Part shown: positions 53,238 to 62,708 of the stretch, piece after piece
Numbering within the stretch: position 1 is the first letter of the stretch
How the letters are laid out: every line of letters begins with the position of its first letter
NCBI GenBank assembly: GCA_910586705.1
Contig: CAJUJK010000007.1
Coordinates: 96,972-160,971, forward strand
Direction of reading: 5' to 3'
DNA from: an uncultured Lachnospiraceae bacterium
GTDB taxonomy: Bacteria > Bacillota > Clostridia > Lachnospirales > Lachnospiraceae
DNA: 64,000 bases
Notes under the pieces: generated by a model
What the model saw: only the letters and a program-made list of their open reading frames with translations
What the model was told of the DNA's origin: nothing
Databases searched by the model: none
Translations under genes and position numbers: made by a program

Positions 53238-54214
53238 GAATAACGATAACTGATACCTCCATCGCTCTGGATGACGGCGCGAAAACTTTCCAGCTTCTGG
53301 AAAAGCCGGTTTTTCCGTATTTTCATCACAATGTTACGAAAAAACCATTTATATCCTCCTATTACGAGACCGTTGAAACCATCTGGGGGCATTGTCAGAC
53401 CGACATGGAACTTCTGGCGGATGCATGTCACAGCTCCCCCTATTATAGCTGCTATGCCCTGCTTTTTCACCGTCTCTTTCCCCTGCTGCTCTCCTCCAGT
53501 CAGGTCAAAAATGTGATCGCCTACGACCCGCTCACGGACTGCGGCGCATACCGTGTTTTCCAGAAATTTATGCGCTTTCTGGAGGAGGACAGCGCCCTGA
53601 CGGCGCTGCCGCAAAGCCCCTACGCTTTCACGCTCCTCAAGGAAGGCTCCTGCCACGCTTTTCTGTACTGTCTGGACGCTCTTCCCTCCCTGCCCGCAGT
53701 CTGCGACGCCATCAGCAAGGTGAAACCGGGCGGGCTTGTCCTTCTCTACACGATCAGGGACCCGCTTCCGGCAGAGCTGGAAGAACTGTGCGCAATGGGT
53801 GAAAAAGACAGCTTCGGCTCCTGCACGGTGTACGCCTTCACCGTGGACGAAACGCTCTCCGCGTTTGCCCGCGAAAACGGCTCTGCGCATGTGATCTGCT
53901 CCCGCGCGGAAGAGGTGCTGAAACGCGCCGGCGATCTGCAGAACCTGATTTCGTCCATGCTTTCGGACACACCCCTGCCCGGCGATGCCTATTTTATTGC
54001 CGTTTTGATTTTACAGCAGACAGAAGAAATCCTTCTCTCCCTGTATGACTATCTGGAAGACGACGGGCTGCCTGTCCATGCAAATGTCCTAAAAGAGTCC
54101 GTTCTCAATTATTATGTGGGAACCAGCAGACAATGTGACCTGACTTCTTACCGGAAAAAACTGACACAATCGTCAGAACTCTTTTTTGCCGCCATAGAGC
54201 GCGAGTTCCAATAA
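53234..54214 (+). CDS. Protein of unknown function in the glycosylation operon
   Basis: The 326-residue cytoplasmic protein has no signal or membrane segment, and I do not recognise a family. A central stretch, VCDAISKVKPGGLVLLYTIRD, resembles the strand after motif III of SAM-dependent methyltransferases, but no glycine-rich SAM loop is clear. The C-terminal third is helical. The start overlaps the GT4 gene by 4 bases and the gene ends 13 bases before the CgeB-like gene, so it works with them. Confidence 0.7.
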   Translation: MRITITDTSIALDDGAKTFQLLEKPVFPYFHHNVTKKPFISSYYETVETIWGHCQTDMELLADACHSSPYYSCYALLFHRLFPLLLSSSQVKNVIAYDPLTDCGAYRVFQKFMRFLEEDSALTALPQSPYAFTLLKEGSCHAFLYCLDALPSLPAVCDAISKVKPGGLVLLYTIRDPLPAELEELCAMGEKDSFGSCTVYAFTVDETLSAFARENGSAHVICSRAEEVLKRAGDLQNLISSMLSDTPLPGDAYFIAVLILQQTEEILLSLYDYLEDDGLPVHANVLKESVLNYYVGTSRQCDLTSYRKKLTQSSELFFAAIEREFQ

Positions 54215-54227
54215 GGAGAATACCACC

Positions 54228-55406
54228 ATGGAAATTCTGTTTTACCGCTACAACAGCATATGCGAGCCGGATATCCTGCAGGTTTTCACAGATTTCGGCA
54301 TCACGGTGCACACGGAAGAACTGGAGATGCACAACAAGCGGGTGTCTCCCCGGGAATGCGCCGAAAAAGTGTCCGAATGGATTGTGCGGCGCCCCCTCGC
54401 CTTTGTGTTCAGCATCAACTTTTTCCCCGCCGTCTCCTACACGTGCGAGAAACTGAAGGTGCCCTATGTATGCTGGAGCGTGGACTCCCCTGTGCCCGAG
54501 CTGTTCTCCAACGCCCTGAAAAATACATACAACCGTATCTTTCTGTTCGACAGGGCGCAGTACGACTTCTTTTCCCCCGTCAACCCGGGCTGCATCTTTT
54601 ATCTGCCGCTCGCCACGAACGTGAAACGGTGGGAGAAGGTCATACTCGGCATGACAGAGGCGGATTATGTCTCTTACGGGGCGGACGTATCCTTTGTCGG
54701 CTCCCTCTACACGGAAAAATGCAGGTATGACGGGCTGTCCCTCTCCGACCACACCCGCGGTTTCGTGGATGGGGTGATCGAGGCGCAGCGCAAGGTCTAC
54801 GGCTGCAATTTTATCCCCGAAAGTCTGACGGAGGAGGTCATCCGTGAAATCTCGGAAGCCGATCCCGCCTTCTACAAAAGCGAAGACTCGTATGGCGATA
54901 TGTCCCGCTATCTCGTGGCACACCAGTACATCGGCATGAAACTTGCCGCCGTGGAGCGGGAGCGCACCTTAAACCGTCTCTCGGAACACTTTCACGTCAC
55001 TCTCCACACCAGAAGCGACGCCTCCCGTCTCCCCAGAGTGCACTGTAAAGGCGGCGTCAGCACACTGACGGAAATGCCGAAAGTCTTTCAGGCGAGCAAA
55101 ATAAACTTAAACATGACCATGCGCCCCATAGAGACCGGCCTCTCCCTGCGCGTCTGGGATATCCTCGGCTGCGGCGGTTTCCTCCTCACCAACTATCAGG
55201 CGGAAATCCCCGGCTACTTTGAGACCGGGCGCGACCTTGAAACCTATGAGTCCATGGAGGAATTAGAAGAAAAGGTTCACTATTACCTTGCCCACGACGA
55301 AGAGCGGGTCGAGATCGCAATCAACGGATACGAAAAGGTGGCGAACTACCACACATACGAGATAAGACTTGCCCAGATGATTAAGGTGCTGACAGACAAA
55401 CGATGA
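54228..55406 (+). CDS. CgeB-like glycosyltransferase (DUF3880), second copy
   Basis: The 392-residue paralogue of the protein at 39268-40407 has an N-terminal half with FVFSINFFPAVSYTCEKLKV and YVCWSVDSPVPE. FVGSLYTEKCRYDG lies in the middle, and FQASKINLNMTMRPIE with VWDILGCGGFLLTNYQAE at the C-terminal end. An AAGGAG ribosome site precedes the ATG. It is last in its operon; the stop codon lies inside the terminator stem. Confidence 0.85.
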   Translation: MEILFYRYNSICEPDILQVFTDFGITVHTEELEMHNKRVSPRECAEKVSEWIVRRPLAFVFSINFFPAVSYTCEKLKVPYVCWSVDSPVPELFSNALKNTYNRIFLFDRAQYDFFSPVNPGCIFYLPLATNVKRWEKVILGMTEADYVSYGADVSFVGSLYTEKCRYDGLSLSDHTRGFVDGVIEAQRKVYGCNFIPESLTEEVIREISEADPAFYKSEDSYGDMSRYLVAHQYIGMKLAAVERERTLNRLSEHFHVTLHTRSDASRLPRVHCKGGVSTLTEMPKVFQASKINLNMTMRPIETGLSLRVWDILGCGGFLLTNYQAEIPGYFETGRDLETYESMEELEEKVHYYLAHDEERVEIAINGYEKVANYHTYEIRLAQMIKVLTDKR

Positions 55407-55449
55407 GCGCGGCGGCGAAGATAATCCCCGCCCCGCGCTCTATTTTTTT
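55405..55449 (+). terminator. Terminator of the glycosyltransferase operon overlapping the csrA stop codon
   Basis: GAGCGCGG (55405-55412) pairs with CCGCGCTC (55433-55440) and is followed by TTTTTTT (55443-55449). The T-run covers the last bases of the convergent csrA gene. Confidence 0.75.
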
Positions 55450-55666
55450 ATCCAAGCAAATTCTTCAGTGCTTCCATGCCATCCACATCCCCGGCTTCCT
55501 TATTCGCATTCTGAATCTGCACATACACTTCCTTACGATACACAGGCACTTCCCTCGGTGCGCTAATGCCAAGCTTTACCTGTTCTCCTTTAATTTCAAG
55601 TACCGTGACCTCCACATTGTTGTTAATCACAAGCGCTTCATTCTTTTTTCTGGATAAAGCTAACAT
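55448..55666 (-). CDS. csrA: Carbon storage regulator CsrA
   Basis: The 72-residue RNA-binding homodimer starts MLALSRKKNEALVINNNVEV and contains the conserved GEQVKLGISAPREVPVYRKE strand with the key Arg. It binds GGA motifs in hairpins and blocks translation of flagellin. The ATG follows the fliW stop codon with no gap (TAAATG). Confidence 0.95.
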   Translation of the reverse strand: MLALSRKKNEALVINNNVEVTVLEIKGEQVKLGISAPREVPVYRKEVYVQIQNANKEAGDVDGMEALKNLLG

Positions 55667-56128
55667 TTACTCACCTGCCTTCTTCTTATTCGCATTAAGA
55701 ATTTCATAGATGGGATATTTAACCGAATAATCGTCCCCCTCCACTATCACCTGTGTCGCCAGTCTCTGTGCCGCATTGATCACGATAGGGCCTTTTAAAT
55801 TCACGGTCATTTTTTCAATGTCCTTCGGCACCGTCACCGTCACCATCACCAGCAGTTCATCCGGCTGCAGCTCGCCGATATTTTTCAGCAGCTCATCATC
55901 CACCTCCGGATTATAGTCGGAACGCACGATCAACGGGTCCATCACGGGCATGGCAAACGCTGGTTCCTGCAAAGACTGCATCCAGTGAATCGTATCCGTG
56001 CCCTTCTCCTCATCATGTATCAGCGCGAAATCCTGCAGATCCGGAAACCCGATAATCCCGCCGGGGAAATGTATGATTTTCTCATCATCAATCGTAATCT
56101 CTCCGAAAACCCTCGTTGTAATCTGCAT
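55667..56128 (-). CDS. fliW: Flagellar assembly factor FliW
   Basis: The 153-residue protein has the FliW signature near the start (FGEITIDDEKIIHFPGGIIG, then FPDLQDFALI) and a LKGPIVINAAQRLATQVIVE core. FliW binds CsrA and frees flagellin mRNA, and is itself bound by excess flagellin. It lies between flgL and csrA, the usual place. Confidence 0.95.
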   Translation of the reverse strand: MQITTRVFGEITIDDEKIIHFPGGIIGFPDLQDFALIHDEEKGTDTIHWMQSLQEPAFAMPVMDPLIVRSDYNPEVDDELLKNIGELQPDELLVMVTVTVPKDIEKMTVNLKGPIVINAAQRLATQVIVEGDDYSVKYPIYEILNANKKKAGE

Positions 56129-56149
56129 ACCCTTTTTCCTCTCCCTGCT

Positions 56150-57964
56150 TTAGATGAAATTCATCAAATTCGTCTGCATAATCTTTCCTGTTGCCATGAG
56201 CGCCGCATTGTAAGTCAGCTCGGAAGCCGTCAGTTCCACAGCCACCTCCGTGATATCAATGCCCTCGTTGTCCTGCTGCAGCTCCTTGAAGGTCAGTTTC
56301 TGGTTCGTCAGTCTGGTGGAAATCAGCTCCAGACGGCTTCTTCTCGTAGCGCTGTCCGTCATCGCCACTCTGGTGTCATCCGAATACTGCTGGTACTTTG
56401 TCATCTGGTTCTCAAACTTGGTGTGAATGCTGTCACGGATATACGTTTTCGCCTTGCTCACACCTTCCAGACGCAGCGTCAGATCCTTATACTCGTCGGA
56501 ATCCTCCGCGTACTCCTTGCGCTTCTTCTCCAGATCCGCCTCTAACGTCTCAATATCTTCAAGCTGCTTGATATAGTGCTCAAAATCGTCCATATCCCTC
56601 TGCACGTTATGGGTGAATATCTCATCCGCGCGGGTATTCACCTGAATCTGCTGGTTGTAACCCACATCATAATAGATATCCTGATCCCTGCCATCCGCGC
56701 GCTGGGTATTGTAAGCAGTTTTCCGATATTTGGCGGGGTTATCGCCCGGTCCCGTCGTCCGCAGGGTCTCTGTACAGTTGAAATAATGTACGGGATTGAT
56801 GTCCCCGCTCTGCCAGCTCGACTTATTATAGTTTATCTGGAAACCTGCCTTACTGTCATTAAAAGCTGCCTCGCTGAAGTTTTTATCATAAAACTCTTTG
56901 GAAAACGCCAGCTCCCCGCTGGTGGGAATATAGGCGATTCCTGTGCAGGTACCTTCCGAGATCGCCTTATATGCCTCCTCCTGATCCTGAAACTCCTGCA
57001 CATCAAGCCCCGTCTCCGCTGTCAGCAGATCCGCCGGCAGGGTAACCGGAGGTGTCGCGGTAGGATCGGGCTTCAGCACGTTACCGGCAGAATCCGTCGC
57101 GCTCAGTACCTTCACCTGCGCCTTAAGCCCACCGTTAGCGCCCGGTGTGGCGCCGGCAGCCGCCGTTATCTCCATCTTCACATCTCTGTAAACATTATTG
57201 GTAGCCGGATCCGTGTACACCGGCACCGTGACGGTCAGCTTCTGGGGATTGCCCTCCATATCCGTACTGCCCAGCGAATCCAGATTATTGTAGGAAATGC
57301 GGAAACGGTATAATTTATCATTTTTTACACTCTGCTCATACGAATTTGTATCGTCGATGCCGGGCGCCGTTGCAGGTCCCGTTCCCGCCGCATTGCCGAT
57401 GAGATTCTCACTCAGTTTCTCATAACCCGTATAGCTTATCTCACTGATATCGTGGAAGCCAAACGACTCGTTGATGTTGTAGGAAACCGGATGTATATCC
57501 ATCTCCTTTTTGTCCTCCGCGGTGAACGTCACCGGGAGATCCGTCCTGAAACCTGAGAAAATATAGCGTCCCGCATAGTCCACATTCGCGCAGGTGTAAA
57601 ACTCCGCCGTCATCTGCTTCATCTGGGACAGCAGGATCCGCAGTTCATCCGACGTCTGGTATTTGTTCGGCGCGGTCATTGCCTGCTTGTAAAGATCCTC
57701 GAGCACGCCGTCCACCGTCTTCATCGCGTCAGCTGTCAGCGCCAGCCACTTATCCGCATCCTCCGCATTCCTGTCATTATACTGCGTTACCGCGGTCACA
57801 TTGCTCCGCAGACGGAGCGCCCTGATCGCCACCACCGGATCGTCGGAGGGACGCACGATCTTACTCTGGGTCGTCATCTGGTTGGTGAGCTTATCCTGCA
57901 AGATCTTGTTCTGGTTGATGTTGTATGCGGAATTGTTCCGCATAATTTTATTTGTCATTCTCAT
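56150..57964 (-). CDS. flgL: Hook-filament junction protein FlgL, long form
   Basis: The 604-residue flagellin-like protein has N-terminal helices RMTNKIMRNNSAYNINQNKI and PSDDPVVAIRALRLRS, and C-terminal helices ending LTASELTYNAALMATGKIMQ. The usual length is about 300; here the middle (about 150-400) holds a large beta-rich insert. It is exported and joins hook to filament. AGAGGG lies 9 bases before the ATG. Confidence 0.93.
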   Translation of the reverse strand: MRMTNKIMRNNSAYNINQNKILQDKLTNQMTTQSKIVRPSDDPVVAIRALRLRSNVTAVTQYNDRNAEDADKWLALTADAMKTVDGVLEDLYKQAMTAPNKYQTSDELRILLSQMKQMTAEFYTCANVDYAGRYIFSGFRTDLPVTFTAEDKKEMDIHPVSYNINESFGFHDISEISYTGYEKLSENLIGNAAGTGPATAPGIDDTNSYEQSVKNDKLYRFRISYNNLDSLGSTDMEGNPQKLTVTVPVYTDPATNNVYRDVKMEITAAAGATPGANGGLKAQVKVLSATDSAGNVLKPDPTATPPVTLPADLLTAETGLDVQEFQDQEEAYKAISEGTCTGIAYIPTSGELAFSKEFYDKNFSEAAFNDSKAGFQINYNKSSWQSGDINPVHYFNCTETLRTTGPGDNPAKYRKTAYNTQRADGRDQDIYYDVGYNQQIQVNTRADEIFTHNVQRDMDDFEHYIKQLEDIETLEADLEKKRKEYAEDSDEYKDLTLRLEGVSKAKTYIRDSIHTKFENQMTKYQQYSDDTRVAMTDSATRRSRLELISTRLTNQKLTFKELQQDNEGIDITEVAVELTASELTYNAALMATGKIMQTNLMNFI

Positions 57965-58054
57965 AAATTACAGCCCTCTTTCTTATTCTCTTCATCCGCC
58001 GTGCCATTCGCAAAACCGCCGCTTTGCGGCTTTCCTTTTGCTCATGGCTCAATG

Positions 58055-59953
58055 CTAGACGCCAGTCTGTAAAATCAACCTGTCGTAAATTTCAGTCAGT
58101 ACATTGATCATCTTGGATGCCAGCGTATAGGCATTTTCATGTTTCACCAGATTCATTGCCTCTTCGTCCTCGTCAACGCCGGAGATGGAAGTCCTCTGGT
58201 TGTCTATGTTTGTCTCCAGACTGAAGTAGGTCGCATAGAAAGTCTCGGCGTTGCTTGCATTCAGCGTCGCATCCGACAGCACGCACTCGAGGAAACCGCC
58301 CGCATCCCTGCCGCGGAAACTGAACTGGTTCTTGTCGGACAGCATGGAAATCACCGCCCACACCTGATCGCACTGTTCCTTGCCCTCAATCTCATCCACA
58401 CCGTCTCCGGGCGGCTCTGTATCCGGCGTCGTGCCCACGCCGCTGTCTTTATCAATGTCCTTTCTCGTTCCCAGAAGATCGGGATTCTTCACCACCTCAT
58501 ACAACAAGGTGACATTCCCTGCCGTGATATTGTAGTAGCCGGTATTCTCCCCGTTCGGCGCGGACATATCCAGTTCTTTCTGCGTATACTGCCCATCCTG
58601 TCTGACGTAGTCCGCGGTAAAGAGGATATCCGCTTTCTTCGGCGGATCTTCCGCCGTCAGACCTTCCTTGAAAATGTCGTTTACCTTCTTCGTAAACTCG
58701 CGCACCCACTCGTTCATCTGTTTCATATAGTAAGGCACGCCCTGATAGTTCATCTCGCCGCCTATGGAGACATCCGACCATGTCTTTTCCTGCGTCAGCG
58801 GCATATCGCTCTTGTTATTGTCAATGGTGAAGGTATATTCGCCATTGCCGTTGTAAACCCATTTCGTATAATAGTAAAGCTGGTTTCCGATATTGATCAC
58901 ACCGCCCGTATCGGAAAGATTACACTTCGATATATCCTGCAGATGGGGTTCCGTCGTCTTGATGGTCACCGTGGAAATGCTCTTATGGAAAGCCACGTTG
59001 GTAGCCGTCCCCTTAAAGTATTCCCCGTTATTTCCGTCGCGCATCTCGATGAGACCGCGGAGTATGCCGCCCATGGAAGCGTTGTACAGACTGAATTCTA
59101 TCCCATCGCTCCACATGATATCATAAAGACCGTCCACGTCGGACTGGTTCACCTTCTCGTCGTCCGGGCGGGACACGCAGGTCAGCGTTCTGTACTGGTC
59201 CATATCCACCAGCGTCTGCCCTCCGGCAATCTTTACCATGTATCTGTGCGCCGCCGTCGGGTTGCCCTCCTGATCCACAATCGGCAGCTCCTGCGTCTGC
59301 ACATCCACGATGGCGGAAAGTTCGTCGATCAGCATGTCTCTCTTATCCCTGAGCTCATTTGCCAGACTGCCTGTCAGCTCGATCGTATTGATCTGCTTAT
59401 TCACAGTCGCCAGATCCTGCGCGATGGAGTTGATCTGATCCGCCCGGATCTTGATCTCGTCGTTCACATCCGACTGGAGATCCCTGAGATCCCCGTACAT
59501 GTTATTGAAATAATCCGTCAGCGCCTTCGCCGCGCCCAGAAACTGCGCTTTATTCTCGGTGCTGACATTTTTCGTGATTTCCTGAAGCGTCACACCGATC
59601 TGGTCAAAGAGCGTCTTGAACCCCGTCTTGTTGTCGTCCTTAAAATACTCCTGAATCATATTGCAGTAGTAGAGTTTCGCATCATACTCGCCGAGCTTCG
59701 TCTCGTTAGCCCAGTATTTCTGATCGTAGAAAAGATCCCTCACACGCTCGATCGCCAGCGTCTCCACGCCCGCGCCGGCACAGCCGTATGTGGCAAACAC
59801 CCGCAGCGCGTTAGCCGCCTCCGTCTTTACCTCCTGCCTGCTGTAGCCTGCCGTCTGCACATTGCTGATGTTGTTGCCTGTGGTATTCAGCGCGGCATTT
59901 GCGGCACGCAGTCCCGATGATGCAATTGTCAGTCCAAAAAATGTAGATGCCAT
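58055..59953 (-). CDS. flgK: Hook-associated protein FlgK (second copy)
   Basis: The 632-residue protein begins MASTFFGLTIASSGLRAANA with the rod/hook-type N-terminal motif NTTGNNISNVQTAGYSRQEV. It ends with the conserved helix EAMNLVKHENAYTLASKMIN. It belongs to the junction between hook and filament. It is a paralogue of, and follows by 26 bases, a separate FlgK-like gene. Confidence 0.92.
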   Translation of the reverse strand: MASTFFGLTIASSGLRAANAALNTTGNNISNVQTAGYSRQEVKTEAANALRVFATYGCAGAGVETLAIERVRDLFYDQKYWANETKLGEYDAKLYYCNMIQEYFKDDNKTGFKTLFDQIGVTLQEITKNVSTENKAQFLGAAKALTDYFNNMYGDLRDLQSDVNDEIKIRADQINSIAQDLATVNKQINTIELTGSLANELRDKRDMLIDELSAIVDVQTQELPIVDQEGNPTAAHRYMVKIAGGQTLVDMDQYRTLTCVSRPDDEKVNQSDVDGLYDIMWSDGIEFSLYNASMGGILRGLIEMRDGNNGEYFKGTATNVAFHKSISTVTIKTTEPHLQDISKCNLSDTGGVINIGNQLYYYTKWVYNGNGEYTFTIDNNKSDMPLTQEKTWSDVSIGGEMNYQGVPYYMKQMNEWVREFTKKVNDIFKEGLTAEDPPKKADILFTADYVRQDGQYTQKELDMSAPNGENTGYYNITAGNVTLLYEVVKNPDLLGTRKDIDKDSGVGTTPDTEPPGDGVDEIEGKEQCDQVWAVISMLSDKNQFSFRGRDAGGFLECVLSDATLNASNAETFYATYFSLETNIDNQRTSISGVDEDEEAMNLVKHENAYTLASKMINVLTEIYDRLILQTGV

Positions 59954-59979
59954 ATCATTATCCCTTCTTTTTTAACCGA

Positions 59980-61668
59980 TTAGCGTCCCAGTGTGGAAAG
60001 CAGATGATCCATCATTTCGCTGATCACGTTGATATATCTGCTGGATGCGTTGTAAGCGTTCTGGTACATGATCATATTGGTCAGCTCCTCGTCGGAGGAT
60101 ACACCCACGATCTGTTCCCTCGCATACAGTAAAGCATCCGTGGCTACGTTCTGGTTATCCTGCACCGCCCGGAACACCGCGCCGGTGTTTGCAATCTGGG
60201 ATACCAGATTCTTGTAATAATCTTTAAAACACAACGGCGTCTGCACGTTGGGATTCAATGTGTAAATCGTCTCCTCGAAGGCGTTCTTCAACGCCTCCAT
60301 CGTCTCGCGATCCTCGGAATGCTCACCCAGACGGAAAGACAACAGGGATGGATTCTGTCTGAGCTCCTGATTGATCAGGATATTTCTCACCGTCCAGCTC
60401 GTCTCCGCCGTTCCGTCCTCCGCTACCATCAGTTCAAAAAGCTGATAAGGATTGCCGTTTTCATCCCGCATATACGTGGAATCGGGATTGAGCGCCGTCG
60501 CCCTTTCCGCCGCGTCCGCAAGAACCGAATTGATCTTGGTGGCGACTATATGCACAAGCTTGTCGAACTGCGCCTGCACGTTCATCACGACAGACTGCTC
60601 GACGTGCGTATTGTACCAGTTTTCCTCATACTTCCCGTCCGGATTTATATTGTCAAGCTCCCTGTAAGTTGCCCTGTGGTCGCCCCGCGCGAGCAATATA
60701 CCCTTCAGCGAACCGATATCCGTATTATATTGCGAGGAGATCTTCTGGGTCAGGTCAAAAACCTCAGCCCCCTCTATATTTTCTTTGGAAACAATGGGAT
60801 TGCCGTCCTTGTCAAATTTGTCAAAGTGCGCCAGCATCTTCCAGTAAGGCGTGTAAAAGCCTGTCTGCGGATCCTGATAAAGACACATTTCATTGACCAG
60901 ACTGCCCTTCACCAGATCCACCTGCTCAAAGCGGACGCTCACATAACCCGAAGCATCCTCGGAGTAGGTGATATTGCCCATCTTCGCCAGCTCGTCCAGA
61001 AGGTAGTTCCTGCGGTCACGCAGATCGTTCGCGTGCTCCGGTCCACCCTCCACTCTCACGATCGCCCGGTTCAGCGCTTCAATTTCCTGCGCATAGCTGT
61101 TGATCTTATCGACGTCTATCTTGACCTTTTGGTTCATGTTATCCTGATATTCGCAAAGGCTGTTGTATACTTTCTGCGCCTTCGTGATGAACTCATATGC
61201 CTTCGTCACGAACAGGTTCTGGTTCACCGAAGCGGTCGGATCGTTCGCCAGCTCCTGCACCGCGCCCCAGAGTCCTTCCTTCGTGTTCGCGTCATTGTGA
61301 TCACCGATAAGCGCCGTGGAAAACTCGTGTCCCTCGTTGGATTCTCCCAGAATATATTCTATCTCTTCCAGAGCCGCCGACGAAATATCATAAAAAGACC
61401 GCCGCCCCGATTCGCGGCGATAGTTTTTATCCAATATAAAGTCTCTTTCCTGTCTTGTTCGGGTATAATTGACACCTAGACCGGTCTGTATCCAGTTGCG
61501 TGCGGTATCCCTCGAGTGCGTGACATAATTTCTCGTACCCTGCTGTACCTGCTGTCTGGTATACCCCTGGGTGTCTAAGTTAGACATGTTATGCGCCGTG
61601 GTATTCAGCGCATTATCTGATGTTCTCAATCCTGATACGCCTATATAAAGGCTTCCAAATAATGACAT
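59980..61668 (-). CDS. flgK: Hook-associated protein FlgK (first copy)
   Basis: The 562-residue protein begins MSLFGSLYIGVSGLRTSDNA with NTTAHNMSNLDTQGYTRQQV. Its C-terminal helix is TNMIMYQNAYNASSRYINVI. Identity to the next copy seems limited to the terminal helices, so the two may occupy different places in the junction. It follows flgN by 19 bases. Confidence 0.92.
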   Translation of the reverse strand: MSLFGSLYIGVSGLRTSDNALNTTAHNMSNLDTQGYTRQQVQQGTRNYVTHSRDTARNWIQTGLGVNYTRTRQERDFILDKNYRRESGRRSFYDISSAALEEIEYILGESNEGHEFSTALIGDHNDANTKEGLWGAVQELANDPTASVNQNLFVTKAYEFITKAQKVYNSLCEYQDNMNQKVKIDVDKINSYAQEIEALNRAIVRVEGGPEHANDLRDRRNYLLDELAKMGNITYSEDASGYVSVRFEQVDLVKGSLVNEMCLYQDPQTGFYTPYWKMLAHFDKFDKDGNPIVSKENIEGAEVFDLTQKISSQYNTDIGSLKGILLARGDHRATYRELDNINPDGKYEENWYNTHVEQSVVMNVQAQFDKLVHIVATKINSVLADAAERATALNPDSTYMRDENGNPYQLFELMVAEDGTAETSWTVRNILINQELRQNPSLLSFRLGEHSEDRETMEALKNAFEETIYTLNPNVQTPLCFKDYYKNLVSQIANTGAVFRAVQDNQNVATDALLYAREQIVGVSSDEELTNMIMYQNAYNASSRYINVISEMMDHLLSTLGR

Positions 61669-61687
61669 ACTCCACCGTCCTTAACAA

Positions 61688-62206
61688 TTATTGCTTGGCG
61701 TCAAAAGCCTTGTTGACTGTGCCGATCACATCCCCGGTACTGCAGGCGCCCCTGTTATAATTCGCCGTCTCCGGTGCTTTATTCATGGACTGAATCACCT
61801 GCATGTTAAACTGCACCATCTCAAGCGCGCTCTCGATCAACTCCCTGTTCTGCTCGTTGACCCGTTTTACCGTATGGACATTTCTGCGCAGTTCGTCAAA
61901 TACCGATGCCAGTTTCGCCTGTTCCTGTGGCCTAGCCGCCAGCATTTTAATCAAATCCGCAATCTTCAGCTTTGTAACATCCTTGTTAAGTACGTTCGCA
62001 ATATCATTAACAGCGTCATTTCTCTGATTATCCAGATGATTGATTCTGCTTACGATGATTTGCTCCTCATCCGTGATCTGGGCTAAAGCTTTTACATCGT
62101 CAGATACAATGGCAGGTGTTTTTTTCATGGACAGCTCTAACAGATTCTTATATTCTTGATTTTCCTCTTCCAAAACCTCAATCAAGGCTTCCATTAAGCT
62201 CGCCAC
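61688..62206 (-). CDS. flgN: Flagellar export chaperone FlgN
   Basis: The 172-residue all-helical protein starts LMEALIEVLEEENQEYKNLL, the usual FlgN_N pattern, and continues with a long coiled coil (LRRNVHTVKRVNEQNRELIE). It is a cytoplasmic chaperone for FlgK and FlgL, which are encoded directly downstream. Confidence 0.88.
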   Translation of the reverse strand: MASLMEALIEVLEEENQEYKNLLELSMKKTPAIVSDDVKALAQITDEEQIIVSRINHLDNQRNDAVNDIANVLNKDVTKLKIADLIKMLAARPQEQAKLASVFDELRRNVHTVKRVNEQNRELIESALEMVQFNMQVIQSMNKAPETANYNRGACSTGDVIGTVNKAFDAKQ

Positions 62207-62232
62207 ATCAAACCCTTACCTTTCCATAGTTA

Positions 62233-62514
62233 CTAGAGACTCTCAATCTCCTCATACCGCTTCATCAGTTTCTCGGCAAAGCTCTCCCCGCTCACATGAT
62301 ATGTGCCGTTCGCGATGCCCGCCTTGATGGGAGCCGTCAGTTCGCTTCTGATATCTTCTGCCGCGGCAACCGCGTTCTTTGCAGTCTGGATATCCTTACC
62401 GATACTGGAGATCTGAATCTGGTCAGAATTCGCACTTTTGGCTGCGTTCTGCGTCTTGGCACGGCTCTTCGCGCCATAGACCTGCTGCACCTGTGTATAA
62501 GCCTCAATACGCAT
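62233..62514 (-). CDS. flgM: Anti-sigma-28 factor FlgM
   Basis: The protein has 93 residues from the ATG at 62514, with AGGAGG 8 bases upstream. The conserved C-terminal region (ELTAPIKAGIANGTYHVSGE, then FAEKLMKRYEEI) is the SigD-binding part. It holds SigD until the hook is complete and is then exported. It is first in the operon and under a SigD promoter, giving negative feedback. Confidence 0.92.
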   Translation of the reverse strand: MRIEAYTQVQQVYGAKSRAKTQNAAKSANSDQIQISSIGKDIQTAKNAVAAAEDIRSELTAPIKAGIANGTYHVSGESFAEKLMKRYEEIESL

Positions 62515-62585
62515 ACGAATTTCCTCCTTCCTCCCGAGGTCAATCTCCATAAGAAATTTACCTCATTCAATATCTTACATTATAG

Positions 62586-62612
62586 GTATCGGTTATTTTC
62601 CGCAGGACTTTA
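62586..62612 (-). promoter_or_regulatory. SigD promoter of flgM operon
   Basis: TAAA (62609-62612), a 15-base spacer and ACCGATAC (62586-62593) agree with the SigD consensus, about 70 bases before flgM. Confidence 0.82.
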
Positions 62613-62657
62613 GCGTTTGATGCAAAAAATTAAAAAACCTGTTTCCACGATTAAGGG

Positions 62658-62701
62658 AAAAGCGGTCAAACCCCGCATAAATACAGAGTTTAACCGCTTT
62701 T
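62658..62701. terminator. Bidirectional terminator beside the tRNA fragment
   Basis: AAAAGCGGTCAAAC (62658-62671) and GTTTAACCGCTTTT (62688-62701) pair with one mismatch. It lies 8 bases after the 3' end of the tRNA-Leu fragment on the minus strand and was probably its terminator. Confidence 0.75.
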
Positions 62702-62708
62702 TCGATAA

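Noticed and set aside
58139..59920. Plus-strand frame of nearly 600 codons opposite flgK
   Set aside because: Same reason: flgK on the minus strand has canonical motifs at both ends and the opposite frame has none.
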